Source of the DNA: an uncultured Eubacteriales bacterium
GTDB lineage: Bacteria; Bacillota; Clostridia; Lachnospirales; Lachnospiraceae
Direction: 5' to 3'
Length of the DNA: 64,000 nucleotides
Assembly: GCA_900314775.1 (NCBI GenBank)
Contig: OMWM01000004.1
Location: 1 to 64,000 of the forward strand
The notes beneath the pieces were generated by a model. That model did not search any database. It was not told the origin of the DNA and saw nothing but the letters and a program-made list of their open reading frames with translations. Each line of letters starts with the position of its first letter. Positions within the stretch are counted from its first letter, which is position 1. The translations under genes and the position numbers were made by a program. This document shows positions 8,358 to 17,835 of the stretch, piece after piece.

Positions 8358-9149
8358 TCAGCTTTGTATTCTCTGCCGCGCCGCCTCGTACATGATCACC
8401 GCCGCCGCCACGGAAGCGTTCAGCGATTCCGCCTGTCCTGCCATCGGAATGCGGATTGCCCGGCCGGCCGCCTGCACGGCCTGTGCCGTAAGGCCGTTTC
8501 CTTCATTGCCGATCAGAATGCCGCTCGGCCCGCGGAAATCTTCCGCATACAGACTGTGGCTGCCTTCCAGATGCGCCGCGTACACGGTGATGCCGCGGCG
8601 GCCGGCCGTCTCCAGACAGCCGGTAAAATTCTCCGCTCTGGCCAGTTTCATCCGGTAAAGCGAACCCATGGTCGCCCGGACGGTTTTCGGATTGTAGAGG
8701 TCCGCGCAGCCCGGACTCATGATGATCCCGGTCACGCCGGCACATTCCGCCGTCCGGATAATCGTGCCGAGATTGCCCGGGTCCTGAATATTTTCCAGAA
8801 AAACGATCAGCGGGTCTTCCGCCTGCAGAATCTCATCTGCGTCATATGACGTCTGCCTGACAACCGCCATGATCCCCTGCGGGTGCTGCGTGCCGGAGAC
8901 GGCTCTGAAAACGCTGTCCTTCACGACCGTCGGATTCTGCAGGACAAGACCGCGCATATCCGGCGGATTGCTGCGGAAGCTTTCCGAAATATAAATCTTC
9001 TCCAGTCTCTGCGGCGGTGTCTCCGCCACCATACGAATGCCTTCGGCGATAAAAAGCCCACTTTCCGAGCGGGCTTTCGATCGTGTCAGCAGTTCCCGGA
9101 TCTTCTTGATCTGCTGATTTGAGCTGCTGGTTATAACAATATCTTCCAT
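8358..9149 (-). CDS. TrmH/SpoU-family RNA 2'-O-ribose methyltransferase
   Basis: Transfers methyl from S-adenosylmethionine to a ribose 2'-OH in rRNA or tRNA. The N-terminal substrate-binding domain (1-100) is followed by the knotted SPOUT domain with its three motifs: NIQDPGNLGTIIRTAE, ILIGNEGNGL and IPMAGQAESLNASVAAA. The family members closest in layout are RlmB-like 23S rRNA enzymes, but the exact target nucleotide cannot be assigned. The leader is unusual: no Shine-Dalgarno sequence is visible, only a T/A-rich run with ATTATT repeats before the ATG. Confidence 0.9.
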   Translation of the reverse strand: MEDIVITSSSNQQIKKIRELLTRSKARSESGLFIAEGIRMVAETPPQRLEKIYISESFRSNPPDMRGLVLQNPTVVKDSVFRAVSGTQHPQGIMAVVRQTSYDADEILQAEDPLIVFLENIQDPGNLGTIIRTAECAGVTGIIMSPGCADLYNPKTVRATMGSLYRMKLARAENFTGCLETAGRRGITVYAAHLEGSHSLYAEDFRGPSGILIGNEGNGLTAQAVQAAGRAIRIPMAGQAESLNASVAAAVIMYEAARQRIQS

Positions 9150-9223
9150 AATAAATAATAAATAATAAACGGATCACAGAGGGCAGACTGCCGGAACTCC
9201 GTCCTGCAGCGCCGCATCCCCTG

Positions 9224-10198
9224 TTATCTGGACAGAATATTCGCTACACTGTACTCCAGACTGTCGATCGACTTGGTCATGTTCAGTGCTTCATCGATAT
9301 CAAAGTCACAGAGATCACCATTCTTATACGCCACTACGCGGTCTGTCTTGCCGGCCACGAGAATATTGACGGCATAGGCGCCCATCATCGAAGCCATCAC
9401 TCTGTCACGCGCTGTCGGACATCCGCCGCGCTGCAGATAGCCGAGAATCGTCGCTCTCGTCTCGATGCCGGTCGCCGCCTCAATGCGCCTTGCCATACTG
9501 GTCGAATGGCCGATGCCTTCGGCGTTGATGATGATATAATGGCGCTTGCCGTTCTGACGGCTCTCGATGATATGCTCTACAATGCGCTCCTCATCATAAT
9601 TATAGTACTCCGGCAGAATGATCTCTTCCGCACCGTTGGCAATGCCGCAGCCGATTGCGATATAGCCGCAGTTGCGGCCCATAACCTCAATAATACTGCA
9701 GCGCTCATGCGAGGTAGAGGTATCTCTCACCTTATCGATGGCTTCCATCGCCGTGTTGACAGCCGTATCGAAGCCGATTGTATAATCTGTGCAGGCAATA
9801 TCCAGGTCAATCGTGCCCGGAACGCCGACAACATTGATTCCGTATTTGGAAAGGGCTTTCGCGCCGCGGAAAGAACCATCGCCGCCGATAATGACGATGC
9901 CGTCGATGCCGTTGTCACGGCAGATCTGCGCCGCCTGCTTCTGTCCCTCCGGCGTTCTGAATTTCGCACTTCTCGAGGTATAGAGAAAGGTTCCGCCGAC
10001 ACCGATGATATCGGTTACGCTGCGGGAATCCAGATCGATGATATCATTCTTCAGAAGGCCGGAATATCCCTTGCGGATTCCCTTGACCTTGCGTCCATAT
10101 GCTAAGGATGTTCTGACAACGGCACGAATCGCTGCATTCATGCCCGGCGCATCGCCGCCGCTGGTAAGCACACCGATGGTTCTGATCTCATCACTCAT
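9224..10198 (-). CDS. pfkA: ATP-dependent 6-phosphofructokinase
   Basis: Makes fructose 1,6-bisphosphate, the committed step of glycolysis. The 324-residue protein has the nucleotide loop TSGGDAPGMNAAIR, the GGDGS motif whose glycine marks the ATP-using rather than pyrophosphate-using class, the catalytic loop PGTIDLDI and the GRNCGY segment. The usual N in T-I-D-N-D is L here; both aspartates are kept. AGGAGG lies seven bases before the ATG at 10198; a longer reading up to 10246 has no ribosome site. It follows dnaE by 62 bases with no terminator between, so the two are probably co-transcribed. Confidence 0.96.
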   Translation of the reverse strand: MSDEIRTIGVLTSGGDAPGMNAAIRAVVRTSLAYGRKVKGIRKGYSGLLKNDIIDLDSRSVTDIIGVGGTFLYTSRSAKFRTPEGQKQAAQICRDNGIDGIVIIGGDGSFRGAKALSKYGINVVGVPGTIDLDIACTDYTIGFDTAVNTAMEAIDKVRDTSTSHERCSIIEVMGRNCGYIAIGCGIANGAEEIILPEYYNYDEERIVEHIIESRQNGKRHYIIINAEGIGHSTSMARRIEAATGIETRATILGYLQRGGCPTARDRVMASMMGAYAVNILVAGKTDRVVAYKNGDLCDFDIDEALNMTKSIDSLEYSVANILSR

Positions 10199-10260
10199 GT
10201 ATGTTCCTCCTACGAATCTAAGATAGCTCAATTCAATACTTATCAATTATTCTATCATTT

Positions 10261-13200
10261 TCATCGATTTGTCAACAGTGTTTCCCTGATTATTACGTTG
10301 CCTTCACCAAGTTTTTTGTTCAGCGCGTCTGTGATCTCATGGTCTGCCTGGATTCCGGCCGCTGCCGGCAGACGTTTGATCATCTTCTCCGCGCGGCAGT
10401 AGACGATCACGCGGTCATGGCCCGGATGCCGGCCGAGCAGTGCGTACAGATCGTTCTGGTCATCCAGGAAAGTCTGTTTGTCCGGATACTGCAGCCAGAC
10501 TTCCTTCGGGACATCCGCAAAACGGACGATTCGCTGGGCGATCAGCTTGGCATTTTCTTCATCCGAAACCGATACACGTCCGGTCACGTAGATTCGCTCA
10601 TTTTCATTGAGGAGCGAACGGTTTTTCTCGTAATCATTCGGAAAAACGATGATCTCTAGCGTGCCGACAAGATCCTCGAGCGTGATAAAGGCCATCATCT
10701 TGTTGTTCCTTGTTGTCTTGACCGAAACGCCGGTAATCATGCCGCCGACCGTCACCTGTTTCTGATCCGGCAGCGCCGCCTTCTTCGTCTCTTCATCCAG
10801 ATAAAAATCAGTCGTGACCGCCGTCGTATTCCGCTTCATATCTTCAGCGTACTCATCGAGCGGGTGACCGCTCACATAGATCCAGAGGACATCCTTTTCA
10901 AAGGCGAGCAGCGTGGCGCGGTCGTATTCGCCGACATCCGGATACTGCACCTCATAACTTTTCTTCTCTTTGTCATCCATGAAATCGAACAGCGTCATCT
11001 GGCCGCTGATCGTCTTCTTCTTATCAGAGGCGGCCTGGTCCATCAGCTTCATGTAGACCATCATCTGCTGCTTGCGCGTATAGCCGAAGCAGTCAAAGGC
11101 ACCTGCCTTGATGAAGTTCTCCACTGCCCGTTTGTTCAGGTCCTGCCCTGTCATACGGTCAATGAAATCCTTCAGCGATTTGTACCGGCCGTGCTCCTCA
11201 CGTTCCCGCACAATGCTGTCGCTGACCTGCTGTCCGATGCCGCGGACAGCGGAAAGGCCGTAGATAATGCGGCCATCCATTACATTGAAGCCGCTGAGTC
11301 CTTCATTGATATCCGGCGCACTGACCTCAATGCCCATGCGGCGGCAGACACGGATGTATTCTGCCACCTTCGTCGAATTGTCGATGACCGTCGTCATGGC
11401 AGCCGCCATGAATTCGAGCGGATAATAGGTCTTCAGCCAGGCGGTCTGATACGTAATCATCGTATACGCGGCCGCATGCGACTTGTTGTAGGCATAACTG
11501 GCGAAATCCGCCATCTCATCGAAAATATGATTGGCCGTCGCCGCGTCGATCCCGTTGCCGACGCAGCCCGGTACGCCAAGATCCGGATTGCCGTAAACGA
11601 AATTCTTCCGTTCCTTTTCCATCTCCTTCGGCTTCTTCTTCGCCATAACACGGCGCACCAGATCGCTTCGTCCGTAATCATAGCCGGCCAGCTTCATGAC
11701 AATCTGCATGACCTGCTCCTGATAGACGATGCAACCGCGGGTCGGTTTCAGGATCTCCTCGAGCTGCGGGATCTCATAAGTCACCGAAGACGGGTCGTTC
11801 TTGCCCCGGATATACTGCGGAATAAATTCCATCGGACCCGGACGGTAAAGCGAAATGCCGTCAATCAGATCGGTGAGCTGATGCGGCTGCAGCTCTTTCA
11901 TGAAACTGCGCATGCCCTTGCTCTCGAGCTGGAACACGCCTTCCGTATTGCCGCTTGCAATCAGGCTGTAGACTTTCGGGTCTTCATAGTCGATTTTGTT
12001 GATGTCGATATCCGTATCCGGCCGGCGATTGGCCAGTTCGACGGCATTTTCGATCACCGTCAGTGTACGCAGGCCCAGGAAGTCCATCTTCAGAAGGCCC
12101 AGTTCCTCGACCGTGTCCTTCGTGTACTGGGTCGTGATCGTATCATCGGCGCCGCGGGAGAGCGGAATAAATTCTTCCACCGGTTTCGGGCTGATCACGA
12201 CGCCCGAGGCGTGCACCGAGGCATGCCGCGGCAGTCCCTCAAGCTTCCTGGCCATATCGATCAGTTCATGCACCTGCGCGTCCTTTTCATAGATCTCACG
12301 CAGTTCGCTGTTTTGCTGCATGGCCCGATCGATCGTCATGCCAAGCTCCGCCGGAATCATCTTCGCGATTTTATCGCAGAGCGAATACGGCAGGTCCATG
12401 ACACGGCCGACGTCGCGAATGACGCCGCGCGCCAGCAGCGTACCGAACGTGATAATCTGCACAACGTGGTCCTTGCCGTATTTGCGCACGCAGTAGTCGA
12501 TGACCTCCTGCCGCCTGTCCGGGGCAAAGTCCACATCAATATCGGGCATCGTCACACGGCGCGGGTTCAGGAAACGCTCGAAAAGAAGGTCATAGCGGAT
12601 CGGGTCCAGCGTCGTGATATTCAGGCAGTAGGCAACCATGCTGCCGGCTGCCGAGCCACGGCCCGGTCCGACCATGATGCCATGCGATTTCGCGTAATTC
12701 ACAAAGTCACGCACGATGAGGAAATAATCGACAAAGCCCATCTGGTGAATCGTATCCAGCTCATAGCGCAGGCGGCTGCGCGTCTTCTCATCGCCTTCGC
12801 CGTAGCGCTCCCGGAAACCGTCCTCTGCCAGCTTCTGCAGATACTGCCAGGAATCATAACCTTCCGGCACATCGAAGACCGGCACCTTGTATTCGCCGAA
12901 CCGGATCTCCACGTTGCAGCGCTCCGCGATCTTGTGCGTATTTTCCAGTGCCTGCGGCGCGTACGGAAAAAGCGCCGCCATCTCCTCCGGAGACTTCACA
13001 TAGTACTGACCGCCCTCGTACCGCATGCGGTCCGTATCCGATACTTTTTTATTTGTCTGGATGCATAAGAGCACATCATGTGCCTTCGCATCGTCCGCGT
13101 AGGTATAGTGAACATCGTTCGTGCACACCAGTTCAATGCCGGTCTCCGTGCTCAGACGGACAAGGCCCTGATTGACCGCCTTCTGTTCCGGAATGCCATG

Positions 13201-13731
13201 GTCCTGCAGTTCCAGGTAGAAATGATCCTTTCCGAATATCTCCTCATATTCCCGCGCTGCCTTCAGGGCCGTCTGATAGCGGCCGGTGCGCAGCGCCTCC
13301 GGGATCTCTCCGGCGAGACAGGCGCTCAGGGCGATGATGCCCTCGTGGTACTGCCGCAGGAGCTCCTTGTCGACACGGGGCTTATAGTAAAAGCCCTCCG
13401 TAAAACCGTGCGAGACGATCTTCACCAGATTGTGATAGCCCGTGTTGTTCTCCGCCAGCAGGACGAGATGGTTGTAGCGCGTACTGCTTGCGCTGCCGGA
13501 CTTGTCAAACCGGGACCCCGGCGCAACGTACACCTCACAGCCGATGACGGGATGTATGCCGGCCTTCTTACATTCCCTGTAAAAATCAATCACGCCGTAC
13601 ATCACACCATGATCGGTAATGGCAACGCTGTCCATGCCGAGTTCCCTGACACGGGTGACAAGATCCGTGATCTTGTTGGAACCATCGAGAAGACTGTACT
13701 GTGTATGAACGTGTAAATGTGTAAAATTCAT
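10261..13731 (-). CDS. dnaE: DNA polymerase III alpha subunit, DnaE type
   Basis: A replicative C-family DNA polymerase of 1156 residues. In order: a PHP domain (HLHVHTQYSLLDG at the N-terminus, SVAITDHG), the palm with the catalytic aspartates in MPDIDVDFAPDRR (about 400), the GRGSAAGSMVAYCL segment, fingers, tandem helix-hairpin-helix (about 830), and a C-terminal OB domain (VTVGGMITGVSVKTTRNNK). It is not PolC, as it lacks the embedded proofreading exonuclease. It starts after the terminator of the Crh-like gene and is followed by pfkA. Confidence 0.97.
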   Translation of the reverse strand: MNFTHLHVHTQYSLLDGSNKITDLVTRVRELGMDSVAITDHGVMYGVIDFYRECKKAGIHPVIGCEVYVAPGSRFDKSGSASSTRYNHLVLLAENNTGYHNLVKIVSHGFTEGFYYKPRVDKELLRQYHEGIIALSACLAGEIPEALRTGRYQTALKAAREYEEIFGKDHFYLELQDHGIPEQKAVNQGLVRLSTETGIELVCTNDVHYTYADDAKAHDVLLCIQTNKKVSDTDRMRYEGGQYYVKSPEEMAALFPYAPQALENTHKIAERCNVEIRFGEYKVPVFDVPEGYDSWQYLQKLAEDGFRERYGEGDEKTRSRLRYELDTIHQMGFVDYFLIVRDFVNYAKSHGIMVGPGRGSAAGSMVAYCLNITTLDPIRYDLLFERFLNPRRVTMPDIDVDFAPDRRQEVIDYCVRKYGKDHVVQIITFGTLLARGVIRDVGRVMDLPYSLCDKIAKMIPAELGMTIDRAMQQNSELREIYEKDAQVHELIDMARKLEGLPRHASVHASGVVISPKPVEEFIPLSRGADDTITTQYTKDTVEELGLLKMDFLGLRTLTVIENAVELANRRPDTDIDINKIDYEDPKVYSLIASGNTEGVFQLESKGMRSFMKELQPHQLTDLIDGISLYRPGPMEFIPQYIRGKNDPSSVTYEIPQLEEILKPTRGCIVYQEQVMQIVMKLAGYDYGRSDLVRRVMAKKKPKEMEKERKNFVYGNPDLGVPGCVGNGIDAATANHIFDEMADFASYAYNKSHAAAYTMITYQTAWLKTYYPLEFMAAAMTTVIDNSTKVAEYIRVCRRMGIEVSAPDINEGLSGFNVMDGRIIYGLSAVRGIGQQVSDSIVREREEHGRYKSLKDFIDRMTGQDLNKRAVENFIKAGAFDCFGYTRKQQMMVYMKLMDQAASDKKKTISGQMTLFDFMDDKEKKSYEVQYPDVGEYDRATLLAFEKDVLWIYVSGHPLDEYAEDMKRNTTAVTTDFYLDEETKKAALPDQKQVTVGGMITGVSVKTTRNNKMMAFITLEDLVGTLEIIVFPNDYEKNRSLLNENERIYVTGRVSVSDEENAKLIAQRIVRFADVPKEVWLQYPDKQTFLDDQNDLYALLGRHPGHDRVIVYCRAEKMIKRLPAAAGIQADHEITDALNKKLGEGNVIIRETLLTNR

Positions 13732-13757
13732 TCTGTTCCGATCCTTTATCTGTAAAT

Positions 13758-13798
13758 TAAAAAAAGCGGCCTGTTTCTCATGATTGAGAAACAGGCCG
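13758..13798 (-). terminator. Strong terminator of the hprK-to-HPr-like operon
   Basis: A 14-base perfect stem (CGGCCTGTTTCTCA / TGAGAAACAGGCCG) is followed on the minus strand by C and T7. It separates the HPr-like gene from dnaE. Confidence 0.9.
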
Positions 13799-13808
13799 TG
13801 ATTTTCGA

Positions 13809-14069
13809 TTAAGCGTTCTCTGTCAGATACTCTTCAATCTTACGCATCGCGGATTCCTCATCAGAACCATTCGCTGTAATCCTGACCTGCTCGCCATCAC
13901 TTACCCGGATGCTCATCATGCCCATGATGCTCTTGGCATTGACTTTCTTATCTTCCACCTCAACATATACACTGCTCTCAAACTGATTTGCTACCTGCAC
14001 CAGAAGTGCGACAGGCTGTACAGCATTATTGTTAGGAGAAATGTTAATTGTAATATCCTTGGAAATCAT
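13809..14069 (-). CDS. HPr-like protein lacking the phosphorylatable histidine (Crh-like)
   Basis: An 86-residue HPr-fold protein, exactly HPr size when started at ATG 14069. In HPr the active-site loop G-L-H15-A-R17-P accepts phosphate from enzyme I. Here it reads N-N-A-V-Q-P (residues 14-19), so both H15 and R17 are gone and the protein cannot serve sugar transport. The regulatory site is kept: KSIMGMMS around Ser47, equivalent to Ser46, the target of HPr kinase. This is the hallmark of Crh, a co-repressor of CcpA. The gene ends an operon that includes hprK, supporting that role. An ATG four codons earlier (14081) is possible, but AAGG is then too close. Confidence 0.87.
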   Translation of the reverse strand: MISKDITINISPNNNAVQPVALLVQVANQFESSVYVEVEDKKVNAKSIMGMMSIRVSDGEQVRITANGSDEESAMRKIEEYLTENA

Positions 14070-14091
14070 ACCCTCAACCATCCTTACATAA

Positions 14092-15027
14092 TTATTGTCT
14101 GTTACGCAGCTCATCTGCCAGCATGCTGATCTTGCCAAAGCGCCGGTTCACACCGGACTTGCTCACATGCTTCGGGAGCATATCACCCAGTTCCGACAGT
14201 GTCGCTTCAGGATTTTCAAGCCGCAGCTGCGCCAGTTCCTGCAGAGATTCGGACATCGAGCCGAATTCTCCGCGCTCAATAATAAAATTGATGTCTTCCA
14301 GCTGCTGCGAAGCAGCACTGACTGTTTTGTTGATATTCGCCATCTCGCAGTTGACGCTGCGGTTCACATTATTGCGCATCTCTTTCATGATACGGATATT
14401 CTCCATATTCATCAGTGCCTCATGGGCACCCATGATATTAAACAGATCCACAACCTGTGAGCCATCCTTCACGTAGACGACGTAGGATTTCTTGCGCTGC
14501 ACTGTTCTTGCACGAATATCGAAAGTTCCGATCACTCTCTCGATCTGCGCCGCCTTCGCCGGCGATGCACAGACGATCTCAAAGTGATAAGCCTTGTTGG
14601 GATCACTGACAGAACCTGAAGAAATAAAGGCACCTCTGATAAACGCCCGTCTGCAGCATTCTCTGCGAAGTACCAGGCCGTCCGCGGTTCCCGTGTCCGT
14701 ACCGTCCTCCAATATGCAGTTAGACAGCAGCTTATCTATATTCTCTCTCCCCTCGACAGTCAGAATACAGATTCTGTTCCTGCCGGTGCTGCCATGCTGA
14801 AGGATCTTAACATCCGCATTAATTCTATATGTTTTTTTTAATAATGTAAAGTATTTTCTTGCGACAGCGGCATTCTCGGTCTGAAAAGTCATGACCGGTT
14901 CATGCTGCTCATTTTCTGAAAGCCGGCCGCCAAGACAGACGATCGCCGTAATCTCCGCAACATTGCAGTGGCGTGCGTCATCGTTTTTCCGGGCCAGTTC
15001 CTCTTTGACTTCCGCGGAAAATGACAT
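14092..15027 (-). CDS. whiA: DNA-binding protein WhiA (sporulation/division regulator family)
   Basis: A 311-residue WhiA: an N-terminal degenerate LAGLIDADG homing-endonuclease-like part (about 1-200, MSFSAEVKEELARK, CCRRAFIRGAFISSGSVSDP) and a C-terminal helix-turn-helix (about 230-310, LRLENPEATLSELGDMLP, SKSGVNRRF). In Bacillus it affects chromosome segregation and division. GGGAGG sits eight bases before the ATG at 15027. It lies directly after rapZ; the gene yvcK, usually between them in Firmicutes, is absent here. Confidence 0.95.
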   Translation of the reverse strand: MSFSAEVKEELARKNDDARHCNVAEITAIVCLGGRLSENEQHEPVMTFQTENAAVARKYFTLLKKTYRINADVKILQHGSTGRNRICILTVEGRENIDKLLSNCILEDGTDTGTADGLVLRRECCRRAFIRGAFISSGSVSDPNKAYHFEIVCASPAKAAQIERVIGTFDIRARTVQRKKSYVVYVKDGSQVVDLFNIMGAHEALMNMENIRIMKEMRNNVNRSVNCEMANINKTVSAASQQLEDINFIIERGEFGSMSESLQELAQLRLENPEATLSELGDMLPKHVSKSGVNRRFGKISMLADELRNRQ

Positions 15028-15047
15028 CCGCAAAACCTCCCTGTTTA

Positions 15048-15908
15048 TCAGACGTGTTTGTCCACGTCCCTGAATTCCGCCTTCGCGCTGATCCTCTTCT
15101 CGCGGAATGCTTCTGTCAGCGCGCGTGTCACCGCGACGGAGCGGTGCTGACCGCCGGTGCATCCGATGGCTGTCACGAGGCCGTTCTTGCCCTCCCGGAT
15201 GTACAGCGGAATCAGAAATTCCAGAAGATCCCCTGTTTTCTGCAGAAATGTCCGGGCATCTTCATTGTCCATGACATAATTGAAGACATCCTGATCCATA
15301 CCTGTCCGATAGCGCATGCCTTCCACATAAAACGGGTTCGGCAGGAAACGGACATCGAATACCAGATCCGCCTCCGACGGTATGCCGTATTTGTAGCCGA
15401 AAGCGATAAAGGTCAGGTAGAAATTATTGTACGGATTCCCGGACAGAACCCGGTTCAGCTCCATCTTCAGATCTCTGACGAGCATTGTGCTGGTATCGAT
15501 GATGTAATCGGCATGCGTGCGCATATAGGTCAGCGCCTTGCGCTCCATGCTGATCGCACTGCGTATGCTGACGGCCTCGCCGGCAAGCGGATGATTCCGC
15601 CTGGTCTCCTTGTAGCGGCGGATCAGGACATTGTCCCGGCAGTCGAGGAAAAGGATCTGATACTCATATCCCTTTTCCCGCAGCGAGCCGAGAATACCTT
15701 CGAGCTTCGCCAGATTTTTCCGGCTGCGCACGTCAATGACGACCGCCACTTTGGAAACTGTATTTCTCTCCTGCCAGCTCATCTGCACGAAATTCTCCAG
15801 ATACGGCACCGGCAGATTGTCCACACAGAAATACCCGTTATCCTCCAGCATATCGAGCACCGAACTCTTCCCGGCTCCCGACATACCCGTCACAATCAGA
15901 AAACGCAC
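15048..15908 (-). CDS. rapZ: RapZ/YvcJ-family P-loop nucleotide-binding protein
   Basis: An ATP/GTP-binding protein of 286 residues. Walker A is GMSGAGKSS at residues 8-16, and the conserved C-terminal region contains GCTGGQHRSVAV, where the E. coli protein binds RNA and glucosamine-6-phosphate signals. In Gram-positives the role is less clear (competence and cell-wall precursor control have been suggested). Starts with GTG directly after the murB TAA, with GGAAAGGTGG inside the end of murB as ribosome site. Confidence 0.95.
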   Translation of the reverse strand: MRFLIVTGMSGAGKSSVLDMLEDNGYFCVDNLPVPYLENFVQMSWQERNTVSKVAVVIDVRSRKNLAKLEGILGSLREKGYEYQILFLDCRDNVLIRRYKETRRNHPLAGEAVSIRSAISMERKALTYMRTHADYIIDTSTMLVRDLKMELNRVLSGNPYNNFYLTFIAFGYKYGIPSEADLVFDVRFLPNPFYVEGMRYRTGMDQDVFNYVMDNEDARTFLQKTGDLLEFLIPLYIREGKNGLVTAIGCTGGQHRSVAVTRALTEAFREKRISAKAEFRDVDKHV

Positions 15909-16844
15909 TTAAATGTCCACCTTTCCGGTAAATTCACCGATAAAACGCACCTCGGGTTCTATATTGACATTAAAACGGCGCATGACCTCCGACCGGATGT
16001 GGGCGATCAGCTGCACCACATCATCCGCCGTCGCATGGTCCACATTGATCACAAAGCCGCTGTGCTTCGTGGAGACTTCGGCGCCGCCGATCCGGTATCC
16101 CTTAAGGCCGCAGTCCTGAATCAGCTTGCCGCTGTAATAGCCATCCGGCCGTTTGAAGGTGCTGCCCGCGCTCGGATATTCGAGCGGCTGCTTCTCGCGC
16201 CGGGATGCTGAAATCTCCTGCACCCGCGCGCTGATCTTCTCCGGGTCGCCCGGCTGGAACCGGAATCCGGCCCGCAGGACGATATAATTGTTCTGCAGGA
16301 TGATGCTCCGCCGATAGCCGAGTTCCAGTTCGTCAGCCGTCAGATGAAGCACATTTCCCTGACTGTCCATCACATCCGCCCAGCAGATGTTGTCGGAGAT
16401 CTGGCCGCCGTAGGCACCGGCGTTCATGGCGGCGCCGCCGCCGACCGTGCCGGGAATGCCGACCGCATATTCCATGCCGGTGTAGCCCTTCTCACAGACA
16501 GACCGCGCCAGGTGAGACAGCAGTTCACCGGCCTCGCAGACAACCGCAAGCTGTCCGTCCTCCTCGGTGAAATCCGTCCTGTCCATCTTCCCGAAAATAT
16601 TGAAAATCACACCGCGGAACCCGCCGTCTCCGACCAGCAGATTGCTGCCCTTGCCGGTTACGTAAAAGGGCACATCCTCCTCCCGGCAGACACGAATGCC
16701 GTCCCGCAGCATATTTTCGTCTGTTACCGTAATAAAATAATCCGCCTTTCCGCCGATCCGGAAAGTCGTATGGTCAGCCATGGATTCCCCCCGCAGCACA
16801 TTGTCTGCTCCTACAGCTTCTGCCATCTTGTTATCAAAATCCAT
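15909..16844 (-). CDS. murB: UDP-N-acetylenolpyruvoylglucosamine reductase
   Basis: An NADPH- and FAD-dependent reductase forming UDP-N-acetylmuramate for peptidoglycan. FAD-binding segments TFRIGGKADYF, GKGSNLLVGDGGFRG and GIPGTVGGGAAMNAGAYGG are present, with the C-terminal EYPSAGSTFKRP and EPEVRFIG motifs of the shorter Gram-positive type. I chose ATG 16844 (MDFDNK), which has TGAGG five bases upstream. ATGs at 16859/16862 overlap the glucokinase end but lack a ribosome site. Confidence 0.94.
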   Translation of the reverse strand: MDFDNKMAEAVGADNVLRGESMADHTTFRIGGKADYFITVTDENMLRDGIRVCREEDVPFYVTGKGSNLLVGDGGFRGVIFNIFGKMDRTDFTEEDGQLAVVCEAGELLSHLARSVCEKGYTGMEYAVGIPGTVGGGAAMNAGAYGGQISDNICWADVMDSQGNVLHLTADELELGYRRSIILQNNYIVLRAGFRFQPGDPEKISARVQEISASRREKQPLEYPSAGSTFKRPDGYYSGKLIQDCGLKGYRIGGAEVSTKHSGFVINVDHATADDVVQLIAHIRSEVMRRFNVNIEPEVRFIGEFTGKVDI

Positions 16845-16851
16845 GTATGCC

Positions 16852-17817
16852 TCACTCATCATTCATATCGATCATCATTCTGGCTGCTCCGTAGATACCG
16901 GAATCAGCCCCCATTGCTGCCAGTCTGAACTGCGTGGTATCGCAGGCCTTGAAACAAAGTTCGTTGAAATACTTCTCGATGCCGGCACGCAGATATTCGC
17001 CTGCCAGCGAAACACCGCCGGCAAGGATGACTGTCTGCGGATTCAGGACAACCGAAGCATTGGCGATTGCCTTGCCGATATAATACATAACCTTGTCGGT
17101 AATGCCGGCAGCCAGCTGATCGCCCGCCTTGGCCGCATCGAAAACATCCTTCGCGGTAATCTTATCCATACCGCGCAGAACGCTCTCCTGCTGTGTCTGC
17201 GCCAGTTTCTTCTCGGTCAGCCGGACAATGCCGTACGCGGACGCCGCCTGTTCAAGACAGCCCCGCCGGCCGCAGCCGCACGTACCGATAATATCTTCCT
17301 CGTCCAGCACCGTCATGTGGCCGAGCTCGCCGGCCGCACCGTTGGAGCCCTCAATAATATGCCCGTCGATGACGATGCCGCAGCCGATACCGGTGCCGAT
17401 CGTCACAAGCATGAGATTGCGGCAGCCGCGTCCGTTGCCCTGCCAGAGCTCTCCGAGCGCCGCCACATTCGCGTCATTGGCCACGCAGGTCCACAGCTGC
17501 GTCTTGTTCTCCATGATACCGGCGACATCCACTCTGCCCCAGCCCAGGTTGACACAGCCATCCACGATGCTCATGCGGCGCACAGGTCCCGGCACACCGA
17601 TGCCGATGCCCTTGATATCATTCTCCTTGAGCTGATTGACACGCGCCTTCTCCAGAATCGAGTCGGCAATATCATCCAGTATATGGGAGCCGCCGTCGCT
17701 GACGTCGGTCGGTATCTCCCATTTCTCAATCAGCTGTCCTTCACTGGTAAAAATGCCCATCTTCGTCGTGGTACCGCCCAGGTCCACGCCGAAACAGAAC
17801 CGATTGCTGTAAATCAT
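16852..17817 (-). CDS. glkA: ROK-family glucokinase
   Basis: Phosphorylates glucose to glucose 6-phosphate. The ROK pattern is complete: phosphate loop VDLGGTTTKMG, IGVPGPV, GTGIGCGIVIDG, the EGSNGAAGELGHM substrate loop, and the zinc-binding cysteines in CGCGRRGCLE. 321 residues, normal for the family. GGGAGG precedes the ATG. It stands between hprK and murB in one operon, linking glycolytic entry with HPr-kinase-based carbon control. The gene symbol is by family and context. Confidence 0.93.
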   Translation of the reverse strand: MIYSNRFCFGVDLGGTTTKMGIFTSEGQLIEKWEIPTDVSDGGSHILDDIADSILEKARVNQLKENDIKGIGIGVPGPVRRMSIVDGCVNLGWGRVDVAGIMENKTQLWTCVANDANVAALGELWQGNGRGCRNLMLVTIGTGIGCGIVIDGHIIEGSNGAAGELGHMTVLDEEDIIGTCGCGRRGCLEQAASAYGIVRLTEKKLAQTQQESVLRGMDKITAKDVFDAAKAGDQLAAGITDKVMYYIGKAIANASVVLNPQTVILAGGVSLAGEYLRAGIEKYFNELCFKACDTTQFRLAAMGADSGIYGAARMMIDMNDE

Positions 17818-17835
17818 GATTCCTCCCGGTAAATT